From Desulfarculaceae bacterium (GTDB taxonomy: Bacteria; Desulfobacterota; Desulfarculia; Desulfarculales; Desulfarculaceae): DNA of 64,000 bases. The notes beneath the pieces were generated by a model. It did no database searches. It was not told where the DNA came from and saw nothing but the letters and a program-made list of their open reading frames with translations. The position numbers and the translations under genes were made by a program. Below, piece by piece: positions 24,404-33,343 of this stretch; positions within the stretch are counted from its first letter, which is position 1, and the number at the start of each line of letters is the position of its first letter. Location: NCBI GenBank assembly GCA_021737145.1, contig JAIPEN010000011.1, positions 62,001 through 126,000 of the forward strand, in the 5' to 3' direction.

Positions 24404-25333
24404 CTAGGCCGTGGCCTGGACCGCTCCCTCGAACAGGGGCATGGGCTCCAGGACCGGCTCCTTGATGCGGGCCGGCTCGGGGGTGACCAGCTGCCAGGCG
24501 GTGGGGTCGGCCAGGAACTTCTTGAAAAGCTGGTTGTTGAGCTCGTGCCCCGACTTGTGGGCCGTGAAGCTGCCCACGATGGGCCGGCCGACCATGGCCA
24601 GATCGCCCAGGAAGTCCAGCACCTTGTGGCGCACGAACTCGTCGTTGAAGCGCAGGCCGTCGTCGTTGAGCACCCGGTAGTCGTCCAGGACCACCGCATT
24701 GTCCAGGCTGCCGCCCAGGGCCAGGCCGTTCTCGTGCAAGTAGCGCATGTCCTTGAGGAAGCCGAAGGTGCGCGCCCGGCTGATCTCCTTGTCGTAGGCC
24801 TTCTCGTCCAGGACGAAGCCCATCTCCTGGCGGTTGATGAGCGGATGGTCGAACTCGATGGTGAAGGCCACCTGCAGCTTGTCGCTGGGGGTCACCTTGA
24901 CGCTCTTGCCGTTTACCTTGACCTCGACCTCGCGCTTGACCTTGTAGTACTGGCGGGGCCTTCCCTGGGACACGAAGCCGGCTCCCCGCATGAGGAACAC
25001 GAAGGGCGCGGCCGAGCCGTCCATGATGGGTATTTCGGGGGCGTCCACCTCCACCAGCACGTTGTCCACTCCCAGGCCCGACAGGGCCGAGAGAAGGTGT
25101 TCCACGGTGGAGACGCGGACTTCGTCCACGCCCACGGTGGTGGACAGGTCGGTGCCCACCACGTTGTTGACCCCGGCGGGGATGAGGGGGGAAGCGGGCA
25201 GGTCGGTGCGTTTGAACATCACGCCCGTGTCCGGTTCGGCCGGGCGCAGGCAGAGGTTGACGGTCTTTCCGCTGTGCAATCCGATCCCGGTGCATGAAAC
25301 AGGGCGCATCAAAGTGCGCTGGTGTCGGTTCAT
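24404..25333 (-). CDS. lpxC: UDP-3-O-acyl-N-acetylglucosamine deacetylase
   Basis: A 309-residue zinc deacetylase for the committed step of lipid A synthesis. The duplicated fold is visible, with STVEHLLSALSGLGVDN (zinc His), IMDGSAAPFVF, HKVLDFLGDLAMVG (zinc His and Asp) and the catalytic GHELNNQL. I chose the ATG at 25333, which has TAGGAG eight bases upstream and gives the usual N-terminus TLMRPVSCTGIGLHSG; a longer frame reaches 25381. It stands alone here rather than in a cell-division cluster. Confidence 0.95.
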   Translation of the reverse strand: MNRHQRTLMRPVSCTGIGLHSGKTVNLCLRPAEPDTGVMFKRTDLPASPLIPAGVNNVVGTDLSTTVGVDEVRVSTVEHLLSALSGLGVDNVLVEVDAPEIPIMDGSAAPFVFLMRGAGFVSQGRPRQYYKVKREVEVKVNGKSVKVTPSDKLQVAFTIEFDHPLINRQEMGFVLDEKAYDKEISRARTFGFLKDMRYLHENGLALGGSLDNAVVLDDYRVLNDDGLRFNDEFVRHKVLDFLGDLAMVGRPIVGSFTAHKSGHELNNQLFKKFLADPTAWQLVTPEPARIKEPVLEPMPLFEGAVQATA

Positions 25334-25537
25334 TCGGTTGGCTCCTAATGCGGACATATCTCTGGGGCAGGATATACGCAAGGGGCGTGCCAGGCTCGGA
25401 AAAAATGGGGCAAGAGTAAAAGTTTAAGCTTAACTAACTGTTTTAAATGACCATCGATAAATCAGCCCGGACTAGCCGGAAACAAGGAATAGTTTTTATT
25501 TTCGGTCATGTGGGCGTTTGGACCCACACCAAAGGCC

Positions 25538-26152
25538 CTAGGGTGTGTCAAACAGCCCACGCTGGAGGATTTCCCGCTCCGCCCGCTCCAGGTCCTCGGG
25601 AAAGTTGACGTTGACAAAGCTCAGGTCGTCCGGGTCCACCGCCGCCACCTCCTGGCGGGTCATGATCCGGGCCCCCACCCGGTTCAAGAGCAAACGCAGG
25701 CGGCGCTCGCCCTGGCGGAGCATCAGGCGGGCCGGCTCCAGGCAGTCCCGGCCGTACCAGGACATCAGGGCCTCCACCCCGCCGGGGCCCTGGGGGGCCA
25801 CCGCCTTCTGCCCCTGGCTGAGCTCCAGCACCCGTTTGAGCAGGGCGGGGCGCATCATGGGGGCGTCCACGGGCAACAGGAGCACCGAGGTGGCCGGGGT
25901 GTCCAGGAAGATGGTGGCCAGGGCGGCCAGGGGCCCTTGCCCCGGCCAGCGGTCGGCCAGGACGGCGCACTCCAGCTCCGCGAACTCGGCCGCGTCGGCG
26001 GCCACCACCAGGGTTTGGGGGCAGAGCTCTTGGGCCCGGTCCAGGGCGATGTCTATGAGGCGGCGGCCGGCCACCCGGCGCCAGGGCTTGCCGCCCCCCA
26101 GGCGGCGGCCCGGCCCGCCGGCCAAGACCGCGCCGGTGAGCGTGGCCCGCAT
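25538..26152 (-). CDS. mobA: molybdenum cofactor guanylyltransferase (MobA-like)
   Basis: A 204-residue nucleotidyltransferase with the N-terminal GAVLAGGPGRRLGGGKP loop, which replaces the consensus LAGGxSxRMGxDK, and the metal site LLPVDAPMM. It should attach GMP to molybdopterin, supplying bis-MGD enzymes such as formate dehydrogenase. The ATG overlaps the upstream regulator stop as TAATG, so the two are coupled. CTP-using relatives (MocA) share the fold, so the exact nucleotide is not certain. Confidence 0.8.
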   Translation of the reverse strand: MRATLTGAVLAGGPGRRLGGGKPWRRVAGRRLIDIALDRAQELCPQTLVVAADAAEFAELECAVLADRWPGQGPLAALATIFLDTPATSVLLLPVDAPMMRPALLKRVLELSQGQKAVAPQGPGGVEALMSWYGRDCLEPARLMLRQGERRLRLLLNRVGARIMTRQEVAAVDPDDLSFVNVNFPEDLERAEREILQRGLFDTP

Positions 26153-26574
26153 TATTCCTCCGCGGCCATGGGCTGGTTGCCCGCGGGCTCCAGCACCCGG
26201 CCGGCCGTGTAGTCCCGGTTCAGGAACACCGCGCAGCGCTGGCAGGGGCCGGGGCACAGGGTCTCGCGCCTCTGGCGGGTCCGCCAGCAGGGCTTGTGGG
26301 GCTCCTCATAGGCCGCGCAGGAGGTCTTGTCCACGCAGGCGAAGATGTTCCAGCAGGGGGCCAGGACCATGAGGTTGCGCAGACAGGCCAGGGTGAAGCC
26401 CCGCTCGTGGATCAAAAAGTTGATCCGCTGGATTTGGCTGACCTCGAAGTCGCTGTAGAGGCGGTTGTTGGTGTTGGCTTCCCGCTCGGGGCGGATGAAG
26501 CCTTCCTTCTCGTACTCGCGGATGCGTTTCTGGCTCAGGTCCACCTTGCGGGAGACCTCGTTGATGAGATACAT
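26152..26574 (-). CDS. MerR-family regulator with a cysteine-rich C-terminus
   Basis: A 140-residue protein: an N-terminal MerR winged helix (YLINEVSRKVDLSQKRIREYE, given in two parts: YLINEVSRKV and KRIREYEKEGFI), an effector region, and a tail with nine cysteines (CWNIFAC, CAAYEE, CWRTRQ, CPGPCQRC). The cysteines could bind an iron-sulfur cluster, zinc or a molybdenum-related ligand. I prefer the ATG at 26574 with GGAG upstream over a GTG eight codons earlier. Coupling to mobA suggests control of cofactor or molybdenum metabolism. Confidence 0.8.
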   Translation of the reverse strand: MYLINEVSRKVDLSQKRIREYEKEGFIRPEREANTNNRLYSDFEVSQIQRINFLIHERGFTLACLRNLMVLAPCWNIFACVDKTSCAAYEEPHKPCWRTRQRRETLCPGPCQRCAVFLNRDYTAGRVLEPAGNQPMAAEE

Positions 26575-26670
26575 GGGCCGGCTCCGACCCTGGCGCACCA
26601 GAGTCTATACGAAATGTCGTGCAGCGGGCTCATCTGTAACACAGGGTCCCCGGAGCGGGCAAGATTATTG

Positions 26671-26700
26671 TTGACCTCTCCGGATTAATCATCCTATAGT
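26671..26700 (+). promoter_or_regulatory. sigma-70-type promoter
   Basis: TTGACC and TATAGT are separated by 18 bp in an otherwise AT-richer gap, giving a start near 26707. It would drive either the DUF6765-type gene or a short terminated RNA. Confidence 0.55.
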
Positions 26701-26705
26701 CCAGG

Positions 26706-26790
26706 TGAATAGAGGCAATTCAACCGAAGAGCCTGCCCCACGGGCCAAGACCGCCCGGCTGCGATGAGTAAAATCGCGGCCGGGTTTTTG
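26706..26790 (+). ncRNA. candidate small RNA or attenuated leader
   Basis: Between the promoter and the terminator at 26756-26787 lies about 85 bp without a credible coding frame. It starts with a small hairpin (GAATAGAGGCAATTC) and ends in the terminator CCCGGCTGCGAT...ATCGCGGCCGGG plus TTTTT. It does not match a riboswitch class I know. It may be a stand-alone sRNA or a leader that controls the gene at 26948. Confidence 0.45.
26756..26787 (+). terminator. intrinsic terminator
   Basis: GCCCGGCTGCGAT and ATCGCGGCCGGG form a long stem with a GAGTAAA loop and are followed by TTTTT. It sits upstream of, not after, a protein gene. Confidence 0.85.
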
Positions 26791-26947
26791 AGTTTGGGGG
26801 GAGCCAATGGATAGGTGCAAGACCACGAAAACAAGGGTTTTTTGCCGGGGCGGCCTGCCGCGGCGGACGGATGCCTTGCCGGGAGCCGTTGTCCTTGACC
26901 ACCGCCAGGCCCGCGGGTGACAAGCTCGCCAGGCAGGGAGGTTTGCC

Positions 26948-27934
26948 ATGCAAAGGGACTTTCACTACTGCGCCATCGCGGCGCTGGCCCGGGGCGCGGG
27001 CTTTTCCGCTGAGGACGCCCAGACCATCGCCTATGCCAGCCAGTTCGTGGACGACTCGCAAGACAACGCGCCATTGGTCATGCAGGACCAGGAGGTGTTT
27101 CGTCCCCAGTTGACCGCGCACTTCGGTTTCAAGTCCTTTGCCCGCGAGACCTGCGAGGTGGTTTACCTGCCCTTCCATTTTCTTCCGCCAGCGGCCGGCC
27201 CCGCCGCCCCGGACCAGTTCATAACCCGGCCGGACTCGTCCCTGGCCAGGGAGTTGGTGGCCATGGCCGCCGGTCAGCCGGACCGGCTCGAGCACCTGGT
27301 GGGCCTGGGAGTGGCCCTGCACACCTTTGCCGACACCTGGGCCCATCAGGGGTTCAGCGGGTGGGTGCACGAGCTCAACGAAGTATTGGAGATGTTCGAA
27401 CTGGAGGAAAACGGCGGCTTGGGCCGGGCCTTGCGCGGCCTGGGTCTGAGAGCCGTGGGGCACATCCAGGCCAAGTCCAACCCGGACCTGCCCTACTTGC
27501 GTTGGCAATATGTCAACGGCCACGGCCAGGAGGTGCGGCGGGACAACCAGGCCGAGTTCCTCACCGCCTGCCGTCGCATCCACCAGGTGCTGAGCCAGAT
27601 ATCCCAAGGCCAGGGACAGGCCTGGGAGGAGCTGGCCGGGCCGGTGGCGCGCTTGCTGGCCGTGGACTCCGAGGACCTCGAGGAGCGGTGCGGGGCCTGG
27701 GAAGCGGCCTTTGGCGACAGCCTGGAAGGTTGGTGGGGTTATGACTCTTTGACTTGGCGGCATCAGGCCATCGAGCAGTACGACGGCTTCAGGGACGGGG
27801 AGAGCGAGGACGATCCCGCCATCCCCGAGCCGGCTTACGTTTGGCTGGGCGACCCGGGCGAACTCCCCTGGGCCGCCTTCCATCGCGCGGCCTCCCGGCA
27901 GCAGGACTGGGTGTCCCGGCGGGTCGTTGCCTAG
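26948..27934 (+). CDS. DUF6765-type protein of unknown function
   Basis: A 328-residue cytoplasmic protein starting [20 protein letters not shown], the conserved opening of a family annotated as DUF6765. It has [14 protein letters not shown] (about residue 122) with several histidines and aspartates ([19 protein letters not shown]), reminiscent of phospholipase C/nuclease-like all-helical metal sites. That resemblance is my inference. The ATG follows GGCAGGGAGG. It ends convergently with the next gene, the stop codons overlapping in CTAG. Confidence 0.75.
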   Translation: MQRDFHYCAIAALARGAGFSAEDAQTIAYASQFVDDSQDNAPLVMQDQEVFRPQLTAHFGFKSFARETCEVVYLPFHFLPPAAGPAAPDQFITRPDSSLARELVAMAAGQPDRLEHLVGLGVALHTFADTWAHQGFSGWVHELNEVLEMFELEENGGLGRALRGLGLRAVGHIQAKSNPDLPYLRWQYVNGHGQEVRRDNQAEFLTACRRIHQVLSQISQGQGQAWEELAGPVARLLAVDSEDLEERCGAWEAAFGDSLEGWWGYDSLTWRHQAIEQYDGFRDGESEDDPAIPEPAYVWLGDPGELPWAAFHRAASRQQDWVSRRVVA

Positions 27935-29007
27935 CTCTTGGCCTCTTTGCGGAGCAGCTCCAGGGCCTCATCTCTGCGGGCGTAGAGGCGCTTGGGCTCA
28001 CGGGAGCCCACCGCCTCGGTCAAATAGCTGGTGATGATGGGCAGGGCGATGGTGCTGTCGGTGTAGCAGACCACGGTGCCGGGCAGGCCCTCGGGGTCCA
28101 CCTTGCCCCAGGAAACCGCCTCCGAGGGGGTGGCACCGGACAGGCCGCCGGTGTCGGGCCGGGCGTCGGTTATCTGCAAGAAGTAGTCGTGCCCCTTCTC
28201 GTCGATGCCCAGCACCTCCTGGATGTGGGGCTCGGTCTGGAGCATGAAGTTCTTGGGCGCGCCTCCGCCCAGGATGGCCACCCCGGTCTTGCCCCCGCCC
28301 CGCTTGGCCATCAAGACCAGGCCGGCGGTCTCGTTCACGTCGCGGTTCACGTCCCAGGCGAATGCCGAGCCCTCGAGGGCCAGGGCGGCCGCGTTCATGC
28401 CGATGCTGCTGTCGCCCGGGCTGGCCGCGTACACCGGCACCTCCATGTCAAAGCAGGCGGCCAGAAGGCTGGCGTCGCCCCCGCCCAGGATGCGCTGGCG
28501 CTCGGCCAGGTACTTGCCGGCCAAATAGTGGAACTCGGCGCTGCCCAGGGGCCGCTGGAACTCGGGCGCCTGCATCATCTCCCGGAAAAAGCTGTCGGTT
28601 TTCAAAAGCACCGTGTAGTCCATCACGATGTCGTAGATGCGCACCAGGCCCTTTTCGCGCAGGGCGGTGTCGTCGGCGAATGGGCTGGAGCGGTGCAGGG
28701 ACAGGCCCAGGGCGAAGTGGGCGTCGTGATAGAGGTTGGCCCCGGTGCTCACGATGAAGTCCACCAGGCCGCGCCGCACCAGGGGCACCAGGCAGGAGGG
28801 CCCCAGGCCGGCCGGGGTCAGGGCCCCGGTGAGGGTGAGCCCCACGGTCACCTCCGGGGCGGCCATGCGCCGGGCCCAGAGCTGGCAGGCCTCGCGCAGG
28901 CGGGCGGCGTTGTAGGCCAAAAAATAGTTGTCCACCAGCTGAACCGTGGACAGGCCCTTGTCCAGGGGGGCGGGCGCTATGGCCGGCCCGGCCAGTCGGT
29001 GCTTCAT
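27931..29007 (-). CDS. deoxyhypusine synthase-like / homospermidine synthase
   Basis: A 358-residue protein of the deoxyhypusine synthase superfamily. Conserved parts include [18 protein letters not shown], the NAD-binding [14 protein letters not shown] and [18 protein letters not shown] blocks and [13 protein letters not shown] with the catalytic lysine. Bacteria lack eIF5A, so such enzymes usually transfer an aminobutyl group between polyamines, for example making homospermidine. The start ATG overlaps the agmatinase stop by 4 bp, which places it after putrescine formation in the pathway. Confidence 0.88.
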   Translation of the reverse strand: MKHRLAGPAIAPAPLDKGLSTVQLVDNYFLAYNAARLREACQLWARRMAAPEVTVGLTLTGALTPAGLGPSCLVPLVRRGLVDFIVSTGANLYHDAHFALGLSLHRSSPFADDTALREKGLVRIYDIVMDYTVLLKTDSFFREMMQAPEFQRPLGSAEFHYLAGKYLAERQRILGGGDASLLAACFDMEVPVYAASPGDSSIGMNAAALALEGSAFAWDVNRDVNETAGLVLMAKRGGGKTGVAILGGGAPKNFMLQTEPHIQEVLGIDEKGHDYFLQITDARPDTGGLSGATPSEAVSWGKVDPEGLPGTVVCYTDSTIALPIITSYLTEAVGSREPKRLYARRDEALELLRKEAKS

Positions 29008-29882
29008 GGCTTTCCTCGCAGAACCAGGCCCAGGGCCCGGTAGAGCAGGCGGGCGGCGGTGAAGTCCGGGGCGGTCTGGCCGGCCAGGGGGGCCAGCTCC
29101 ACCATGTCCAGGCCCAGCACCTGGTGGCGGGCGCAAACCGCCTCCAGCCAGTTGCTCGCCTGGGTGAAGCTCAGTCCTCCCGGCTCGGGGGTGCCGGTGG
29201 CGGGCATCAGGGCCGCGTCCAGTCCGTCCACGTCCAGGCTGATGTAAACCGGCCCGCTCAGGCCCTCCAGGGCCCGGTCGATCCACAGGGGATCGGCGTG
29301 GATCTGGTGGGCCCACATGGGCTCGAGGCCGTGCTCCTTGACGAACTCCGCCTCTTCCTGGGAGCAGGAGCGGGCCCCCACCCAGCGGACCTCGAGCCCC
29401 ATCTCCATGGCCCGGCGGCTCACCGTGGCGTGGCTCAGCTTGGCCCCCTCGTATTGGTCGCGCAGGTCCAGGTGGGCGTCCAGCACCAGCACCGTGAACC
29501 CGGGGCCGTAATGATCCACCAGGGCCCGGAGCGCCCCCAGGGTGACGGTGTGCTCGCCGCCCAACACCACCGGCAAACGGCCGTTGTCCAGCTCGTCGGT
29601 CACCGCTTCTTTGACCCGGGCCAGGGAGATGTCCAGGCTGCCCGAGGTCTCCACCCGGGAGTGGGTGTAGATGCCGTGGTTCATGGGCACCGAATCGAGC
29701 ACCTCGTCATAGAGCTCCATGTTGGCCGAGGCGCTGATCACGGCCAGGGGACCCTGGGCCGCGCCCTCGCCGTAGGTCACGGTGACCTCCAGGGGGGCGG
29801 GGATTATGGCCGCCCGGCACTGCTCGATCTCCGGCCGGTCGATGCCGCCGAAGGTGAGCACCTTACATCGTCTGTGCTCCAC
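29004..29882 (-). CDS. speB: agmatinase (arginase/ureohydrolase family)
   Basis: A 292-residue binuclear manganese ureohydrolase. Metal motifs: [24 protein letters not shown] with SHATVSRRA, and [22 protein letters not shown]. It should split agmatine into putrescine and urea in the cytoplasm. The pyruvoyl-type arginine decarboxylase that makes agmatine is encoded divergently 322 bp away, and the aminobutyl-transferase follows in the same operon, so the three enzymes form one polyamine route. Confidence 0.9.
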   Translation of the reverse strand: MEHRRCKVLTFGGIDRPEIEQCRAAIIPAPLEVTVTYGEGAAQGPLAVISASANMELYDEVLDSVPMNHGIYTHSRVETSGSLDISLARVKEAVTDELDNGRLPVVLGGEHTVTLGALRALVDHYGPGFTVLVLDAHLDLRDQYEGAKLSHATVSRRAMEMGLEVRWVGARSCSQEEAEFVKEHGLEPMWAHQIHADPLWIDRALEGLSGPVYISLDVDGLDAALMPATGTPEPGGLSFTQASNWLEAVCARHQVLGLDMVELAPLAGQTAPDFTAARLLYRALGLVLRGKP

Positions 29883-29902
29883 GGGACTCTCCTAGCCTGG
29901 AA

Positions 29903-30038
29903 ATTTCATGAGGGCCGTGGGTCCGGCTGGCTGTGCCGGGGCAGGATGCGAACCACAACTTGACCATGCAAGAGTTTTTTTCATGGCGGCCCTCTGAATG
30001 CCGAATCGTTGCCTGGCGCCACCCGGCTCTCATGAAAT
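29903..30038. repeat. imperfect inverted repeat in the agmatinase leader region
   Basis: ATTTCATGAGGGCC at 29903-29916 and GGCTCTCATGAAAT at 30025-30038 are inverted copies with 13 of 14 bases matching. A nested pair GAGGGCCG/CGGCCCTC (29910-29917, 29987-29994) competes with it. The two pairings could be alternative structures in the 5' leader of the agmatinase operon, or the ends of a small mobile element. The rest of this 322-bp divergent region holds no gene. Confidence 0.4.
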
Positions 30039-30127
30039 GGCCGGGCTAGCCAGCAGGTTGCTTGCAGTATAGCAGCCCGCGCCCCGGGCGCCAGACGCGG
30101 CGGGCATACAAAAATGCAGGGAAGGTA

Positions 30128-30156
30128 TTGACGAAACACCCCCTCGCGGCCATAAG
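30128..30156 (+). promoter_or_regulatory. possible sigma-70-type promoter for the arginine decarboxylase
   Basis: TTGACG is followed after 17 bp by CATAAG, ending about 50 bp upstream of the start codon. The -10 match is only moderate. Confidence 0.4.
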
Positions 30157-30204
30157 TGTAGCCTTATCAATAATGCAATCGGCCCACTTTCAGAGGAGAC
30201 TGCC

Positions 30205-30777
30205 GTGCTGGTGCCCAAATACATTTACCTGACCAAGGGCAAAGGGGTGCACAAGGAGAAGCTGGCCAGCTTCGAGCTGGCTCTCAGGTCGGCGGGCATC
30301 GCCAGCCAGAACCTGGTGCACGTCTCCTCCATCTTCCCGCCGGACTGCAAACTAATAAGCCGCCAAAAGGGCGAGAGCATGCTGGTGCCCGGCCAGATCC
30401 TCTTTTGCGTCATGGCCCGCAACGAGACCAACGAGCCCCACCGGCTCATCTCCTCCTCAATCGGCCTGGCCCTGCCCACCGATCGCAAGCTGCACGGCTA
30501 TCTGAGCGAGCACAAGGGCTACGGCCAGAGCGCCAAGACCTCGGGCGAGTATGCCGAGGACCTGGCCGCCGAGATGCTGGCCTCCACCCTGGGCATCGAC
30601 TTTGACGTGGACCAGAGCTGGGACGAGAAGAAGCAGGTCTTCCGCATGTCCGGCAAGATCGTCAAGACCAGCGAGATCACCCAGACCTCGGTGGGCCCCA
30701 AGGACGGCAAGTGGGCGACCTCCGTGGCCGCGGCGGTGATGATCATGGAGTGGCTGGAGGAGGAAGGGGCCCGGTAA
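30205..30777 (+). CDS. pdaD: pyruvoyl-dependent arginine decarboxylase
   Basis: A 190-residue proenzyme of the PvlArgDC family that cleaves itself at a serine to create a pyruvoyl group. The processing region LVHVSSIFPPDCK lies near residue 41, within the usual archaeal/bacterial PvlArgDC length (about 155-195). Further family blocks are ARNETNEPHRLISSSIGLA and EYAEDLAAEMLAS. It converts arginine to agmatine, the substrate of the neighbouring agmatinase. The GTG start has AGAGGAGA upstream. The following gene overlaps its stop as TAATG. Confidence 0.92.
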   Translation: MLVPKYIYLTKGKGVHKEKLASFELALRSAGIASQNLVHVSSIFPPDCKLISRQKGESMLVPGQILFCVMARNETNEPHRLISSSIGLALPTDRKLHGYLSEHKGYGQSAKTSGEYAEDLAAEMLASTLGIDFDVDQSWDEKKQVFRMSGKIVKTSEITQTSVGPKDGKWATSVAAAVMIMEWLEEEGAR

Positions 30778-31523
30778 TGATCGAAACGAGCGGCGAGCTA
30801 CAGGGCCGTCCCCTGGCCCCGGACCAGAGCTTTTGCTTTGCCTGCCGCCCGGGCCTGGCCTGCTTCAACTCCTGCTGCACGGGCAAGCGCCTGCCGCTGT
30901 TGCCCTATGACTTCCTGCGCCTCCGACAGGCCCTGGACCTGCCCGCGGCCGAGGTGCTGTCCCGCCACGTGGAGCTGGAGGCCGACCCGGTATCCGGCTG
31001 GCCCGCCCTGAGGATCAAGCTGACCCCCGAAGGCGCCTGTCCCTTTGTGAGCGAGCAGGGCTGCGCGGTCTACCTCGACCGCCCCACCTGCTGCCGCATC
31101 TACCCCCTGGCCAGGGCGGTGCGCCCCGGCAAGGGAGGCCGGCCGCCCCGGGAGGTCTTTTTGCGCCAAGACACCCCCGGTTGCCTGGGCTGGGACCAGC
31201 CCGAGGAGCTGACCATCGCCGCCTGGACCCTGGACCAGGGCTTGGCTCCCTATCAGGCGGCCAACAACCAGGCCATGGGGCTGTTCATGCACCCGGCCCG
31301 CCAGGGCGAGGTGAGCCTCAACGACCAGCAGACCCACGCCTTTATCAGCGCCCTGTACAATCTGGAGGCCTTCCGGCCCTTGGCGGCCTCGCCGGGCTTT
31401 GGCGAGAAGTTCGGCTTCAGCCAGGAGCGCCTGGCCGAGGCCCTGGCCGATGACGAGGCCCTGCTGAGCCTGGGCGTCGACTGGCTGACCGGGGTGTTTT
31501 TCGGAAAAACCAAGACCGAATAA
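30777..31523 (+). CDS. YkgJ-family cysteine-cluster protein
   Basis: A 248-residue protein with FCFACRPGLACFNSCC (about residues 19-34) and later CPFVSEQGCAVYLDRPTCC and CLGWDQ, the YkgJ pattern that probably binds zinc or an iron-sulfur cluster. It is translationally coupled to the arginine decarboxylase (TAATG), yet no role for it in polyamine synthesis is known. A shorter relative is encoded at 13178. Confidence 0.82.
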   Translation: MIETSGELQGRPLAPDQSFCFACRPGLACFNSCCTGKRLPLLPYDFLRLRQALDLPAAEVLSRHVELEADPVSGWPALRIKLTPEGACPFVSEQGCAVYLDRPTCCRIYPLARAVRPGKGGRPPREVFLRQDTPGCLGWDQPEELTIAAWTLDQGLAPYQAANNQAMGLFMHPARQGEVSLNDQQTHAFISALYNLEAFRPLAASPGFGEKFGFSQERLAEALADDEALLSLGVDWLTGVFFGKTKTE

Positions 31524-31710
31524 TCGCGAAAATTATGATTGAGGATATGTGCCGGATGACCGCCGGGCATGAAGAGCGCGACGACTCCTTTTTCATGCCA
31601 TCGGATCCGGCGGACCAGCGTGGCTTCCCCGGATAATTTGGCAGGACAGCCTCGAGTGGGTTACTATTTTCCATTAGAATTTCGACTTGCCGCACCAAAC
31701 CGGGGGGATC

Positions 31711-32331
31711 ATGTCTTTTGAGCTATTAATGACATATATGATCTCGGTGGCGATCATAGTGGTGGTGCCGGGCCCCAACGTAATGCTGGTGGTGAACGAC
31801 AGCATCAACGTTGGGTTCAAAAAGGGATTTTTAACCATTTTGGGCATCAAGGCGGGCACCCTGTTGCTGGTCGGCCTGTCCATGATAGGGCTTACCGCGC
31901 TATTGACTTGGTTTTCCTGGCTGTTCCTGGCCGTCAAATGGGTGGGCGTGTGCTATCTGCTCTATCTGGGAATAATGCAGATCCGCTCTTCCGGCAAGCC
32001 GGCGGGGCCGGTGGATTTGCCCCAGGCAGGCAACCGCAAGCTGTTCATGAGAGGATTTTTGGTCTCGGCCACCAATCCCAAGGGACTTTTGTTCGCGGGC
32101 GCCTTTTTCCCGCAGTTTTTGAACCCCGAGGCCCCGCTGATCCCTCAGATGGTTATCCTTTGCGTGGCTTTCGTGGTGGTCGCGTTCTTGGTCGAGACGG
32201 TCTATGCCTATGCCGGCAATCTGGCGGCCGGGCTGTTCAAATCGGATCGCTTCAGAAAGGTCAGCCAGCGCATATCAGGCGCGGTCTTGATCGCTTTCGG
32301 CATCGCCCTTTGCTTTGCCGAGGAGAAATAG
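31711..32331 (+). CDS. LysE/RhtB-family exporter
   Basis: A 206-residue inner-membrane exporter with about six helices and the family's VVPGPNVMLVVNDSINVGFKKG opening, seen here as PGPNVML then GFKKGF. The middle has ISxTNPKG-like VSATNPKGLLFAGAFFPQF. It should export amino acids or related metabolites. The start ATG is chosen because it begins the first helix. Base composition is somewhat lower in GC than its neighbours. Confidence 0.88.
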   Translation: MSFELLMTYMISVAIIVVVPGPNVMLVVNDSINVGFKKGFLTILGIKAGTLLLVGLSMIGLTALLTWFSWLFLAVKWVGVCYLLYLGIMQIRSSGKPAGPVDLPQAGNRKLFMRGFLVSATNPKGLLFAGAFFPQFLNPEAPLIPQMVILCVAFVVVAFLVETVYAYAGNLAAGLFKSDRFRKVSQRISGAVLIAFGIALCFAEEK

Positions 32332-32352
32332 GCCAGCCCTTGCCACGGGAAA

Positions 32353-33273
32353 TCAGTTCAGCAGATAGCCGCCCACGTACTTGACGGCCACCACCAGCAA
32401 GATAATTCCCAGCATTAGCTTGAGCCAGCTCGGCTTGACCAGGCGTTGCAGCCGGGCCCCGCAGTACATGCCCGCCACCCCGCCCAGCCCGAACAGCGCG
32501 CCCAGGAGCCAGTCCGGGGCCACGGCCATCTGACCGGCGTACCAGGGGGCGATGGCCTGGTAAAAGGCCACCCCCACGATGCTGGTGACAAAGGTGCCCA
32601 TGAGCGCCGCGCCGGCCACGGCGTGCACCGGCAGGCCGAACACGGCCACGAAGAAGGGGGCCACGATGGCCCCGCCCCCGATGCCGTAGACCCCGCCCAC
32701 CATGCCCACGGCCAGCGACAGGCCGAAGATGCCCGGGGTGGAGCAGGCGTAGTCCTGGCCCGCGAAGGTGAAGGAGAGCCGCCGCCAGGAGAGCCGGCAG
32801 GCCTCCACCACGAAGGCGGCGGGCTGGCCTTCCAGCAGGGGGCTTTTTTCCCGCTGGGCCGCGCGGGCCTTGCGGCGCTGGGCGACGAGATCCCAGAACA
32901 AGCGGGCCCCGATATAGAGCAGCACGCAGCCCACGAAGACCTTGAAAGGCCCGGGGTCGGGCAGCCATTTCAGACGGATGAAGCCCCCGGCTATCACCCC
33001 GGGCAGGGTGCCGGCCACCACCACCCAGGTGAGCGGCCAGACCATGCGGCCCTCGCGGATATAGCGCCACACCCCGGCCGGGATGGCCACGATGTTGAAC
33101 ACCAGGTTGGTGGGGCTGACCGCCGGGGAGGTGAAGCCCAAAAAGCTCATCTGAAAGGGCAGCAAGAGGAAGGCCCCGCTCACCCCGCCCATGGAGGTGA
33201 ACAGGCTGATGACAAAGGCCACCAGGGGGGGCAGCCACAGGGGGCAGTCGACGCCGGAGACGGGGAAATGCAA
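32353..33273 (-). CDS. TauE/SafE-family membrane protein
   Basis: A 306-residue protein with eight or nine hydrophobic helices in two repeats, each with the Gly-rich SFLGFTSPAVSPTNLVFN or VGGVYGIGGGAIVAPFF motif of the TauE/SafE sulfite/sulfoacetate exporter family. A loop of about 60 residues carries charged residues between the halves. A sulfur-oxyanion substrate would fit a sulfate reducer, but is inference. It starts with TTG behind GAGGAGG. Confidence 0.88.
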   Translation of the reverse strand: MHFPVSGVDCPLWLPPLVAFVISLFTSMGGVSGAFLLLPFQMSFLGFTSPAVSPTNLVFNIVAIPAGVWRYIREGRMVWPLTWVVVAGTLPGVIAGGFIRLKWLPDPGPFKVFVGCVLLYIGARLFWDLVAQRRKARAAQREKSPLLEGQPAAFVVEACRLSWRRLSFTFAGQDYACSTPGIFGLSLAVGMVGGVYGIGGGAIVAPFFVAVFGLPVHAVAGAALMGTFVTSIVGVAFYQAIAPWYAGQMAVAPDWLLGALFGLGGVAGMYCGARLQRLVKPSWLKLMLGIILLVVAVKYVGGYLLN

Positions 33274-33278
33274 GCATC

Positions 33279-33306
33279 CTCCTCGGAATAAGGATTATCC
33301 GAGGAT
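33279..33306 (-). promoter_or_regulatory. inverted repeat covering the ribosome binding site of the TauE-like gene
   Basis: TCCTCGGAATAA and TTATCCGAGGA pair almost perfectly across three bases. On the transcript one arm contains the GAGGAGG ribosome binding site. It could be a repressor operator or an RNA hairpin that limits translation. Confidence 0.4.
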
Positions 33307-33343
33307 AGCTCCAAAAGGCCGCATAGGCAAGGGTCTGCGCGGC

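Noticed and set aside
26706..26790. A c-di-GMP (GEMM) or other known riboswitch
   Set aside because: A GAGGCAATT stretch is suggestive, but the conserved GEMM blocks and closing stem are not present in order.
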